From Stutzerimonas stutzeri KOS6 (lineage in GTDB: Bacteria > Pseudomonadota > Gammaproteobacteria > Pseudomonadales > Pseudomonadaceae): a stretch of 64,000 nucleotides of DNA. The notes beneath the pieces are model-generated. The model ran no database searches, was not told where the DNA came from, and saw only the letters and a program-made list of their open reading frames with translations. The stretch lies in contig NZ_KK020678.1 in NCBI RefSeq assembly GCF_000307775.2, positions 1 through 64,000 of the forward strand, given 5' to 3'. Both the position numbers and the translations under genes were made by a program. Shown piece after piece: positions 45,705 through 54,364 of the stretch (positions within the stretch are counted from its first letter, which is position 1; every line of letters starts with the position of its first letter).

Positions 45705-45751
45705 GTAGGAGCGCGCCATGCGCGCGAATCGCGGGCATGGCCCGCTCCTAC
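45705..45751. repeat. REP-like palindrome
   Basis: GTAGGAGC at 45705-45712 and GCTCCTAC at 45744-45751 flank an inner CCATG/CATGG pair, forming a near-perfect 47-base hairpin of the Pseudomonas REP type. It lies between yheU and the histidine kinase gene. Confidence 0.75.
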
Positions 45752-45804
45752 ATGTGATCCTGCATCCAGCTTGTGGCCTTAACGGCATTACGGCCTCGGC
45801 GGAA

Positions 45805-48549
45805 TTACGACGCGCCGCCGTGCAGGTAGCCGTCCAGGCAAGCATACAGCTGTCGGCTTTCCAGTGGCTTGCCGATGAATTCATCCATTCCCGAGTCGAG
45901 GCCCCGCTGGCGGTGTTCGGCCAGCACATGGGCGGTCACCGCGATGATCGGTACCGCCTGCAGCTGCTGCTCCGCCTCCAGCTCGCGTATCTGGCGGCTG
46001 GCCTCGAAGCCGTCGAGTTCAGGCATCTCGCAATCCATCAGGATCAGTTGCACGGCAGCCGGATCGCGACGGTAGAGGTCAACGGCCTGGCGGCCGTTAT
46101 CGGCGAGCTGCACGGCATAGCCGCGCTTTCTGAGCAGCCCGCTTACTACCATCTGGTTCACCGGGTTGTCCTCGGCGACCAGGATGCAGGGTTCGCTGTA
46201 CGGCTGCGCGCCTGCTTTCGTGGCGAGGTCGCTCGTCGGCGACGGCTCATGATCGTACAGCGTCTGCAGGGCCTCACGAAGCGGGGCGCTCTGCAGGGGC
46301 AGGGCGAGGCTGATCAGGCGTATCCCCGGCGAAGGTGGCGGCGGCTCGTGAATCGCCGAGTAGAGCATGAGCACACGCTGCTTGGGCTCCAGCTGCGCAT
46401 GCAGACTCGCCAGCCACTCGGTCGGGCTGCCGGGCCAAGGCGCCAGCAGGACCAGCAACGGCGGCGCGGTGAAGTCGCACAGATAGTCCGGCAGTCGCTC
46501 CGGGTCCTGACAACGCTCGGTGCGCATGCCCCAGCGCCGCAGCAGATGGCTCAAGGCTTCGAGCCCCTGGGCATCCTGCGAGGCGAGCAGTGCAGGACGT
46601 CCGGAAAGCAACGGCACAAGCGGGTCTTCCACGTCGGGGGCGGCATGTAGCGGGATCTCGAAGCAGAAGCGGCTGCCACGGCCCGGAGTGCTCTGCACCT
46701 CGATATGGCCGTTCATCATCTCCACCAGCTCCTTGCTGATCGCCAGCCCGAGGCCGCTGCCGCCGTAGCGCCGGGTGGTGCTGGAGTCGCCCTGTGAAAA
46801 GGACTCGAACAGCTGCGCGAGCACTTCCGGGCGCATGCCGATACCGCTGTCGCTGACGCAGAACACCAGGCGCGGGTCGCCTTGCTGGCCCTGGCGGAAG
46901 GACACTTCCAGCAGCACGTGGCCCTGTTCGGTAAATTTCAGCGCGTTGCTGAGCAGGTTCATGAGGATTTGCTTGAGGCGTGTCGGGTCGCCGCGAATGC
47001 GGCGCGGGACACCGCGCTCCAGGCCGACATGCAGGCTCAGCTGCTTCTCCAGCGCCTGGGCGGTGAACAGCCTGATGGTTTCGGAAATCAGTATTTCCAG
47101 GTCGAAGTCGATGTCCTCTAGGCTGAGCTTGCCGGAGCCGATCCGCGCATAGTCGAGAATGTCGTTGATCACCGCCATCAGCGAGTTGCCGGAACTGGAG
47201 ATCGTGTCCAAGTAGAACTGCTGGCTGCGATCCAGCGGCGTTTCGCGCAGCAATTGCAGCATGCCGAGCACACCGTTGAGTGGCGTGCGGATCTCGTGGC
47301 TCATCTTGGCCAGGAAACGGCTCTTCGCTTCGTTCTCTCTGGCGGCCCGTTCGGCTGCCTCACGGGAACGGTAGCCGTCTTCCTTGAGCATGTTGATTCG
47401 GTCGGCCAGGCCGATGGAGAGGGTGATCAGCTCGAACGTCACGCTGGCCTTGACCACCGCTGCGCCGTACAGCCCGAACACCTCGAAGCCCAGGGAGCCG
47501 GCGGTGACCATGATGAACGAGACCAGCAGCACGCCCCAGGCCAGGGTGTAGTAGACCCCGTAGCGCACGCCGCGGCGCCAGACGAAGGCGCCGCTGAACA
47601 ACAGGCCCGCCGAGGTGGCGATCACCGTGACGCTGGCCAGGATGCTCCAGGCCTGCACATCCAGCAGCAGGCCCGAAAGCATGCTGCCGAGTGCCACCAG
47701 CAAGGCGTAGCGCAGCATCAGATCGAGCCGCGGGAGCAGCTCGCGGGTGTGCAGGAAGTGCCGGCTGAATTGAATCGAGATCAGGCAGTGGCTGAACATC
47801 AGCGCATAGATGGCCAGTGCCACCAGCCCGCTATCGTCAGCCAGCCACTTCACCAGAAAACCATCGAAGGACAGGGCGAACAGGCCGACGTTGAGGGTGT
47901 AGACCAGATACCAGAAGTACGCCGGCTCGCGCAGCGCGGCGAACAGGAACAGGTTGTAGCAGAACATCGCGAAAAGTACGCCATAGAAGGCGCCATTCAG
48001 CCCGCTCAGCTCCTGTTGCTGCGCGGCGCTGGCGGTGTAGGTGCTGAAGTACAGCGGCACATAGAGTGTACTGCTGGTGTTGATGCGCAGCAGCAGCCGG
48101 GTGTCGCCGGGGGGCAACTCCACCGGAAACCAGAAATCGCTGACCTTCACCGGCCGTTCCGAGAAGGGCTGGCGATCCCCCGTGAGCTGCTGGCTGAGGC
48201 TGCCGTCGGGGTACAAAAGGAACAGCTCGATATGGTCGAGCAGCGGATAGTTGACTTCGATGAAGCCGCCGAGGGGCTGGCTCAGTCGGTTTTCCAGTGT
48301 CGTGCTCAGCCACCAGGTGGACGCGTTCTTGCCCTTGTTGACATGCCCGCCCCTGACTGCCCGGAAGCGCTCATCCGGCAGCGCCAGGACGTCCTCGGCA
48401 CGCAGCGCGCCGCTCGGATCTTCCAGGTAGCCGATGCTGCCGCCGAGCGACAGGCGAATTTCGGGCGAGTCGAGAACGACAGGCGTGAGCGCCCATGCCT
48501 GTACAGACAGGCAAAACAGCAGCAGAGCCAGGCATGAGCGCGCCATCAT
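45805..48549 (-). CDS. 7TMR-DISM hybrid sensor histidine kinase
   Basis: Inner-membrane sensor of 914 residues. A signal peptide (1-21) leads to a periplasmic 7TMR-DISMED2 domain (about 40-170) and seven membrane helices (about 180-385). HisKA follows with SHEIRTP (His near 418), then HATPase_c (NLLSNALKF near 530, DSGIGM, GGSGLGL). A degenerate receiver-like domain (about 665-770) precedes a complete receiver (about 790-910; VAEDNPVNQ, phospho-Asp in LILMDCEMPELDG). The layout resembles LadS/RetS-type sensors. The start is the ATG pair at 48549/48546; longer frames upstream are not coding. Confidence 0.9.
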   Translation of the reverse strand: MMARSCLALLLFCLSVQAWALTPVVLDSPEIRLSLGGSIGYLEDPSGALRAEDVLALPDERFRAVRGGHVNKGKNASTWWLSTTLENRLSQPLGGFIEVNYPLLDHIELFLLYPDGSLSQQLTGDRQPFSERPVKVSDFWFPVELPPGDTRLLLRINTSSTLYVPLYFSTYTASAAQQQELSGLNGAFYGVLFAMFCYNLFLFAALREPAYFWYLVYTLNVGLFALSFDGFLVKWLADDSGLVALAIYALMFSHCLISIQFSRHFLHTRELLPRLDLMLRYALLVALGSMLSGLLLDVQAWSILASVTVIATSAGLLFSGAFVWRRGVRYGVYYTLAWGVLLVSFIMVTAGSLGFEVFGLYGAAVVKASVTFELITLSIGLADRINMLKEDGYRSREAAERAARENEAKSRFLAKMSHEIRTPLNGVLGMLQLLRETPLDRSQQFYLDTISSSGNSLMAVINDILDYARIGSGKLSLEDIDFDLEILISETIRLFTAQALEKQLSLHVGLERGVPRRIRGDPTRLKQILMNLLSNALKFTEQGHVLLEVSFRQGQQGDPRLVFCVSDSGIGMRPEVLAQLFESFSQGDSSTTRRYGGSGLGLAISKELVEMMNGHIEVQSTPGRGSRFCFEIPLHAAPDVEDPLVPLLSGRPALLASQDAQGLEALSHLLRRWGMRTERCQDPERLPDYLCDFTAPPLLVLLAPWPGSPTEWLASLHAQLEPKQRVLMLYSAIHEPPPPSPGIRLISLALPLQSAPLREALQTLYDHEPSPTSDLATKAGAQPYSEPCILVAEDNPVNQMVVSGLLRKRGYAVQLADNGRQAVDLYRRDPAAVQLILMDCEMPELDGFEASRQIRELEAEQQLQAVPIIAVTAHVLAEHRQRGLDSGMDEFIGKPLESRQLYACLDGYLHGGAS

Positions 48550-48747
48550 GGTCTGATCCGAAGGGGTGCAGCCGCTTGGGCAGGCAACACATATTGGTAG
48601 AGCGGTGTGACGGTACCGATTCCTAGGGGCTCTACATGGCGCCTTCAGAGTGCCGCACGTCCTTGTCCGGCTAACTTTGCCGAGTTGCGCGTCGAGCGGC
48701 AAGCCTTGCCTGCCGGAAGAAAGCGGCTTGTCACGTAAGCCTTTGGC

Positions 48748-49947
48748 TCAGCCGTCTCGATCGTTGGGCTGACGACCGACCAGGGTGTCCACGGGAGGTA
48801 CCCGGGTGTCGTTCTCCATCTGCGCATCGTGTTCCAGTTGATGGCTGAAGCGCTCTAGGGAGTCCTGGGTGTGGTGCGCATCACTGGCGAATACCGGCGG
48901 GCTCAGCATGTAGCCACAAAGCAGCCGGCTCATCGCCGCCAGACTGTCGATGTGGGTACGCTCGTAACCATGGGTAGCGTCGCAGCCGAAGGCCAGCAGC
49001 GCCGTACGGATGTCGTGACCGGCCTCGATCGCCGACTGGGCGTCGCTGTGGTAGTAGCGGAACAGGTCGCGACGTACCGGGATTTCATGTTCGTCGGCGA
49101 GCTTGAGCAGGTGACGCGAAAGATGAAAGTCGTAGGGACCACCGGAGTCCTGCATCGCGACCGTCACGGCATGTTCGCTGGACGCCTGGCCCTTGGCTGC
49201 CGGCGCGATGTCGATGCCGACGAATTCGCTGACGTCCCAGGGCAGGGCGCCCGCTGCGCCAGAGCCGGTCTCCTCGGTGATGGTGAACAGCGGATGCACG
49301 TCGATGGGTGGCTCGCGGCCACTTTCGACGATGGCCTTGAGGGCCGCCAGCAGTGCGGCGACACCGGCCTTGTCATCGAGGTGGCGGGCACTGATGTAAC
49401 CGCTTTCGGTGAATTCGGGCATCGGGTCGAAGGCCACGAAATCGCCGACGTTCACCCCCAGTGCGCAGGTCTCGTTGCGGCTGTAGGTGTAGGCGTCCAG
49501 GCGCAGCTCGACGTGGTCCCAGCTGACTGGCGCTTCGTCCACTGCGGTGTTGAAGGCATGCCCCGAAGCGAGCAGCGGCAGGACGCTGCCGCGGATCACG
49601 CCGGTATCGGTGAAGACGCTGACCCGGCTGCCCTCGGCGAAACGGCTCGACCAGCAGCCGACGGGGGCCAGGCCCAGGCGGCCGGAGTCTTGGATCTCGC
49701 GCACGATGGCGCCGATGGTGTCCAGGTGCGCGGCGACGGCCCGGTCCGGACTGTAGCGACGGCCCTTGAGCGTCGCGCGGATGGTGCCGCGACGGGTCAG
49801 TTCGAACGGGATTCCCAGCTCCGTCAGCCGTTCGGCGACATAGCGCACGATGGTGTCGGTGAAGCCGGTAGGGCTGGGTATGGCCAGCATTTCCAGCAGC
49901 ACGCGCTGCATGTAGTTGAGGTCCGGCTCGGGTAGTTTCGCGGTCAT
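48748..49947 (-). CDS. M42-family hydrolase of the NAGGN cluster
   Basis: Peptidase-like metalloenzyme of 399 residues that is always linked to N-acetylglutaminylglutamine amide genes. Metal motifs include AHLDTIG, HLDDKAGVAALLAAL, the ITEETGSGAAG catalytic Glu pair, and YHSDAQSA. ATG 49947 after GGGAG is the family start (MTAKLPEPDLNYM); the open frame continues upstream over the ngg gene and is rejected. It may trim or recycle the dipeptide, but its exact role is not established. Confidence 0.9.
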   Translation of the reverse strand: MTAKLPEPDLNYMQRVLLEMLAIPSPTGFTDTIVRYVAERLTELGIPFELTRRGTIRATLKGRRYSPDRAVAAHLDTIGAIVREIQDSGRLGLAPVGCWSSRFAEGSRVSVFTDTGVIRGSVLPLLASGHAFNTAVDEAPVSWDHVELRLDAYTYSRNETCALGVNVGDFVAFDPMPEFTESGYISARHLDDKAGVAALLAALKAIVESGREPPIDVHPLFTITEETGSGAAGALPWDVSEFVGIDIAPAAKGQASSEHAVTVAMQDSGGPYDFHLSRHLLKLADEHEIPVRRDLFRYYHSDAQSAIEAGHDIRTALLAFGCDATHGYERTHIDSLAAMSRLLCGYMLSPPVFASDAHHTQDSLERFSHQLEHDAQMENDTRVPPVDTLVGRQPNDRDG

Positions 49948-50078
49948 GAGGGCTCCCTGGGACGGCGGCTCGCGTCCGCCTTGTGGAGTGGGTTTCGGGC
50001 GTGGCCGGAGGCGCTGCCGCCGGTCGCCAGTGAACGACCTGCCGCGGCCCGGCGCGTTGTGCCGGACCGCCTGGCGGC

Positions 50079-51818
50079 TCAGCCAGCGGTGCTGAGCGGG
50101 AAGAGCAGGTCGATGAAGCGCTCCGCGGTCGGTTGCGGCTGGTGGTTGGCCAGGCCGACGCGCTCGTTGGCTTCGATGAAGACGTATTCCGGCTGGTCCG
50201 GTGCCGGCACCAGCAGGTCGAGACCGACGACCGGGATATCCAGCGCGCGGGCGGCGCGCACGGCGGCTTCGATCAGTTCGGGGTGCAATTGCGCGGTGAC
50301 ATCCTCCAGCGTGCCGCCGGTGTGCAGGTTGGCGGTGCGGCGCACAGCCAGGCGCTGGCCTTCGGGCAGCACGCTGTCGAAGTCGAACCCGGCGTCGCGC
50401 AGACAACGCTGGGTCTCATCGTCCAGCGGAATGTGGCTTTCGCCGCTGGTCGCAGCCTGGCGCCGCCGGCTCTGTTTCTCGATCAGCGCGCCGATGCTGG
50501 TACGACCATCGCCGATGACCTCCGCCGGGCGGCGTACCGCGGCGGCGACCACATCGAAGCCGATCACCACGATGCGCAGGTCGAGGCCGGGATGGAAACT
50601 CTCCAGCAGGACGCGGCTGTCATACTGCCTGGCGCGCTGGATCGCCGCCTCCATCTCGCTGGCGTCGCGCAAATCCACGGCAACGCCCATGCCCTGTTCG
50701 CCATCGACCGGTTTGACCACGACGCTGCCATGTGCAGCCAGGAAAGCGGCGTTTTCGCCGGGGCTGGCGGCCAGTTGCTGGGCCGGCAGGCAGATGCCCG
50801 CATGAGAGAGCGTACGGTGGGTCAGGCGCTTGTCCTGACAGAGCGTCATGCTCACGGCCGAAGTCAGGTCCGACAGCGATTCGCGACAGCGCACGCGGCG
50901 GCCACCCTGGGTCAGGGTGAAGAGGCCGGCTTCGGCATCGTTGACTTCGATCTCGATGCCGCGCCGGCGGGCCTCGTCGACGATGATCCTGGCGTAGGGA
51001 TTGAGCTTCGCTTCCGGCCCCGGGCCGAGGAACAGCGGCTGGTTGAAGCTGTTCTTGCGCTTGACGGTAAAGGTCTGCAGGTCGCGGAAGCCGAGCTTGG
51101 CGTACAGCGCCTTGGCCTGCTGGTTGTCGTGCAGCACCGACAGGTCCAGATAGGCCAGGCCGCGACCCATGTAGTGTTCGATCAGGTGACGAACCAGGGC
51201 TTCGCCGACCCCCGGCCGCGGGCAGCTGGGCGAGACGGCCAGGCACCAGAGGCTCGAGCCGTTCTCCGGGTCGTTGAAGGCGCGATGGTGATCGATGCCC
51301 ATGACGCTGCCGATGATCTGCCCGGAGGTTTCGTCCTCGGCCAGCCAGTACACCGGGCCGCCTTTTTCACGCGGCGTGCAGCGCTCCGGATCGACCGGCA
51401 TCATCCCGCGTGACTGGTACAGGCCGTTGATTGCCTGCCAGTCCGCCTCGTTCTGCGCGCGGCGCACACAGAAGCCGCGAAAGCGCTTCTGCGCGGCGCG
51501 GTAGTCGCTGAACCAGATGCGCAGCGTATCGGAGGGGTCGAGGAACAGCTGTTGAGGCGCGTAGGACAGCACCTGGTGCGGAGCGGCGACATACAGTGCG
51601 ATGTCGCGCTCGCCGGCCTGCTCGTTGAGCAGTTCGGCGGCCAGCTGTGCAGGGTCGGAATAGGTATGGCCGACCAGAATGCGGCCCCAACCGCAGTGCA
51701 GGATCACCGGCCCGCTAGGTTCCTCCTGGCCGTCCTCCGCGAAGCGTGCCTGCAACCGCTGGTAGGTCGGAGCCTGCCCGCGCAACAGGCGTTGGCCGTA
51801 GGCTTGAGACTTCTGCAT
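50079..51818 (-). CDS. ngg: N-acetylglutaminylglutamine synthetase
   Basis: Bifunctional enzyme of 579 residues for the osmoprotectant NAGGN. An N-terminal GNAT acetyltransferase domain (about 110-260; SLWCLAVSPSCPRPGVGEALV) is followed by a RimK-like ATP-grasp ligase (about 300-575; VVVKPVDGEQGMGVAV, and VFIEANERVGLANHQ). It joins acetylated glutamine with glutamine before amidation by the upstream gene product. It lies between asnO and the M42 gene on the same strand, the usual trio order. Confidence 0.92.
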   Translation of the reverse strand: MQKSQAYGQRLLRGQAPTYQRLQARFAEDGQEEPSGPVILHCGWGRILVGHTYSDPAQLAAELLNEQAGERDIALYVAAPHQVLSYAPQQLFLDPSDTLRIWFSDYRAAQKRFRGFCVRRAQNEADWQAINGLYQSRGMMPVDPERCTPREKGGPVYWLAEDETSGQIIGSVMGIDHHRAFNDPENGSSLWCLAVSPSCPRPGVGEALVRHLIEHYMGRGLAYLDLSVLHDNQQAKALYAKLGFRDLQTFTVKRKNSFNQPLFLGPGPEAKLNPYARIIVDEARRRGIEIEVNDAEAGLFTLTQGGRRVRCRESLSDLTSAVSMTLCQDKRLTHRTLSHAGICLPAQQLAASPGENAAFLAAHGSVVVKPVDGEQGMGVAVDLRDASEMEAAIQRARQYDSRVLLESFHPGLDLRIVVIGFDVVAAAVRRPAEVIGDGRTSIGALIEKQSRRRQAATSGESHIPLDDETQRCLRDAGFDFDSVLPEGQRLAVRRTANLHTGGTLEDVTAQLHPELIEAAVRAARALDIPVVGLDLLVPAPDQPEYVFIEANERVGLANHQPQPTAERFIDLLFPLSTAG

Positions 51819-51954
51819 GGTACGTTCCTTGATGCTAAGTCACGAACCGGCGAGCGGCGGGGCGAGGCCTTCGCCCCCGTGGTGCGAGCCAACTGCAGCC
51901 GTTCGTGAGCGGGTTATCGGGGCCTTGGTGGTCGGGCGACGGCATCGACCACCT

Positions 51955-53727
51955 TTAAAGGCCTTGTTCGCTCAACCATAGATTGACCGCCGCCAACTGC
52001 CAGAGTTTTGAACCGCGCAGCGGAGTGAGCTGGCCATCCGGGTCGGCGAGCAGCTTCTCCAGCGCCTGCGGATTGTAGAGGCCACGCTCCTGGCTGGGAT
52101 CGAGCAGCAGCTCGCGCACCCAGTTCAGCGTCGCACCCTGCAGATGCTTGAGGCCCGGCACCGGGAAGTAGCCCTTGGGCCGGTCGATCACCTCGGCCGG
52201 GATCACCTGGCGCGCGGCTTCCTTGAGGACGTACTTGCCGCCGTCGGGCAGCTTGAACCTGGCCGGAATGCGTGCCGACAGTTCGGCCACGCGGTAGTCG
52301 AGGAACGGCGTGCGCGCCTCCAGGCCCCAGGCCATGGTCATGTTGTCCACGCGCTTGACCGGGTCATCGACCAGCATCACCGTGCTGTCGATGCGCAGCG
52401 CCTTGTCCACCGCGGCGTCGGCGCCGGGCTGGGCGAAGTGCTGGCGGACGAAGTCGCCGGAGAAATCGCCCTTGACCCACTGCTGCTGCATGGTTTCGGC
52501 GTATTCCTCGTAGGTGCGATCACGGAATGCCGCAAGGTAGGCCGCCACCGGGTCTTCGGCGCCATCCACCAGCGGGTACCAGTGATAGCCGGCGAACAGC
52601 TCGTCGGCACCCTGGCCGCTCTGCACCACCTTGCAGTGCTTGGCCACTTCCCGCGAGAGCAGGTAGAAGGCGATGCAGTCATGGCTGACCATCGGCTCGC
52701 TCATCGCCTGGAAGGCTGCCGGCAACTGCTCGAGGATTTCCTTTTCCTGGATGCGCAGCTGGTGGTGGCGTGTGTTGTAGTGCTTGGCGATCAGGTCCGA
52801 GTACTTGAATTCGTCACCGCGCTCGCCGCCGGCATCTTCGAAGCCGATGGAGAAGGTCAGCAGGTTGTCGGCAACCCCTGCTTCGCGCAGCAGGCCGACC
52901 AGCAGGCTGGAGTCGACCCCGCCGGAAAGCAGTACGCCGACATCCACCGCCGCGCGCTGACGGATCGCCACTGCCTCGCGCATGGTGTCCAGGGTGCGCT
53001 GCTTCCAGTCTTCGAAGCTGTAGTTGCGCTCGTCCTCGCGGGCACCGAATTCCAGTTCCCACCAGCGCTGGGTGGTGGTCGTGCCATTGGCATCGACGCG
53101 CATCCAGCTGGCCGGCGGCAATTTCTCGATACCGGCGATCAGGGTGTCAGGTGCCGGCACCACGGCGTGGAAGCTCATGTAGTGGTTCAGCGCCACCGGA
53201 TTCAGCACACCGGCGATGTCGCCACCCTTGAGCAGGGCCGGCAGCGACGAGGCGAAGCGCAGGCGCTGGTCGGTGCGCGACAGATACAGCGGCTTGACGC
53301 CGAGGCGGTCGCGGGCGATGAACAGCTGCTGGCTGTCGCGCTCCCAGATGGCGAAGGCGAACATGCCGTTCAGGCGCGGCAACAGCGCTTCGCCCCAGGC
53401 GTGGAAGCCCTTGAGCAGCACCTCGGTATCGCCTTCGGAAAAAAAGCGATAGCCCAGTCCTTCCAGCTCTGCGCGCAGTTCGGGGTAGTTGTAGATGGCG
53501 CCGTTGAAGACCATCGACAGGCCGAGGGCCGAGTCGATCATCGGCTGGCCGGAGGCCTCGCACAGGTCCATGATCTTCAGGCGACGATGGCCCAGGGCAA
53601 GCGGCCCCTGGCTGTGGAAGCCGCACGCGTCGGGGCCGCGCGCAGTCAGGTGTTGGGTGATGCGTTCAACCGCAGCCAGGTCGGCGGGGCGGTTATCGAA
53701 ACGAAGTTCTCCAGCTATGCCACACAT
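51955..53727 (-). CDS. asnO: N-acetylglutaminylglutamine amidotransferase
   Basis: Asparagine-synthetase-like enzyme of 590 residues that makes the C-terminal amide of NAGGN. The class II glutaminase domain has the N-terminal nucleophile Cys2 (MCGIAGELRF) and MVFNGAIYNYPELR. The synthetase domain has the PP-loop LLSGGVDSSLL at about residues 260-270. It is the first gene of the NAGGN operon, divergent from a MarR gene. Osmotic induction is known for this system in P. aeruginosa but cannot be read here. Confidence 0.93.
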   Translation of the reverse strand: MCGIAGELRFDNRPADLAAVERITQHLTARGPDACGFHSQGPLALGHRRLKIMDLCEASGQPMIDSALGLSMVFNGAIYNYPELRAELEGLGYRFFSEGDTEVLLKGFHAWGEALLPRLNGMFAFAIWERDSQQLFIARDRLGVKPLYLSRTDQRLRFASSLPALLKGGDIAGVLNPVALNHYMSFHAVVPAPDTLIAGIEKLPPASWMRVDANGTTTTQRWWELEFGAREDERNYSFEDWKQRTLDTMREAVAIRQRAAVDVGVLLSGGVDSSLLVGLLREAGVADNLLTFSIGFEDAGGERGDEFKYSDLIAKHYNTRHHQLRIQEKEILEQLPAAFQAMSEPMVSHDCIAFYLLSREVAKHCKVVQSGQGADELFAGYHWYPLVDGAEDPVAAYLAAFRDRTYEEYAETMQQQWVKGDFSGDFVRQHFAQPGADAAVDKALRIDSTVMLVDDPVKRVDNMTMAWGLEARTPFLDYRVAELSARIPARFKLPDGGKYVLKEAARQVIPAEVIDRPKGYFPVPGLKHLQGATLNWVRELLLDPSQERGLYNPQALEKLLADPDGQLTPLRGSKLWQLAAVNLWLSEQGL

Positions 53728-53847
53728 AAGATCCTTACCGGTTTTGCCGTTGGGGAGTGTGACTGACCCGTCGCGGTCGAAGTTCAGCTTGCGGAAAGCG
53801 CAGCGCGCCGCCGGTCAGTCATCTTTTTACACCAAAACAAAAAAATG

Positions 53848-53861
53848 CTTTGATGTCAAAG
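53848..53861. promoter_or_regulatory. Candidate MarR operator between marR and the NAGGN operon
   Basis: CTTTGA-TG-TCAAAG is a perfect inverted repeat with a 2-base centre in an AT-rich 160-base divergent spacer. On the minus strand it contains TTGACA, a possible -35 for the NAGGN operon. The marR ATG is 25 bases downstream on the plus strand. Confidence 0.5.
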
Positions 53862-53886
53862 TTTATTGTCCGCAGAAATAACATTT

Positions 53887-54360
53887 ATGAGCGAAGAAAC
53901 AGTTCTAGATGAAATTAATATTGCCGCGCTTGCAGCCTTCGAAATGCCTCTGTTCCAGGCGTTGCGCAGATTGCAGCAGGACGCCGAGGTGCATGCCAAG
54001 CGCCTGGCTCGCTATGGCGGCCTGAGCCCGGTGCAACTGATGATACTGCAAGTCCTTGCCAGCGAAGGGCAACTGACGGCAAGCGATCTGAGCAGGCGTG
54101 TCAGTCTTACTGCCGCAACGCTGTCCGGACAGCTCGACCGACTCGAGGAGCGCGGACTGCTGCAGCGCCAGCGCGACAATCAGGATCGGCGCCGGCAGTG
54201 GCTGTTGCTCAGCGACAGCGGGCGGGCTCTGCTGCAACAGGCGCCGGCCTTGCTTCCGCCGGAGTTCCGGGCACGTTTCGCCGCCTTGCCGCAGTGGGAG
54301 CGCCACGGCCTGGCCGCCGCACTGCTGCGCGCCGCCGAGTTGTGTGGCGACATGGAGTGA
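53887..54360 (+). CDS. MarR-family regulator
   Basis: Winged-helix regulator of 157 residues from ATG 53887 (MSEETVLDEI); an in-frame ATG at 53866 is within the promoter region. The DNA-binding part is at about 50-115 (LTASDLSRRVSLTAATLSGQLDRLEERGLLQRQRDNQDRRRQWLLLS). It is divergent from the NAGGN operon and flanked by an inverted repeat, so it probably controls that operon and itself. It converges on the S8 protease gene with a 4-base gap. Confidence 0.9.
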   Translation: MSEETVLDEINIAALAAFEMPLFQALRRLQQDAEVHAKRLARYGGLSPVQLMILQVLASEGQLTASDLSRRVSLTAATLSGQLDRLEERGLLQRQRDNQDRRRQWLLLSDSGRALLQQAPALLPPEFRARFAALPQWERHGLAAALLRAAELCGDME

Positions 54361-54364
54361 ATCT

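Noticed and set aside
47254-48537. 427-codon plus-strand open frame
   Set aside because: It is antisense to the histidine kinase gene, is rich in Gln/His/Gly and has no recognisable domain.
52144-53766. 540-codon plus-strand open frame
   Set aside because: It is the antisense of asnO, whose frame has Cys2 and the PP-loop.
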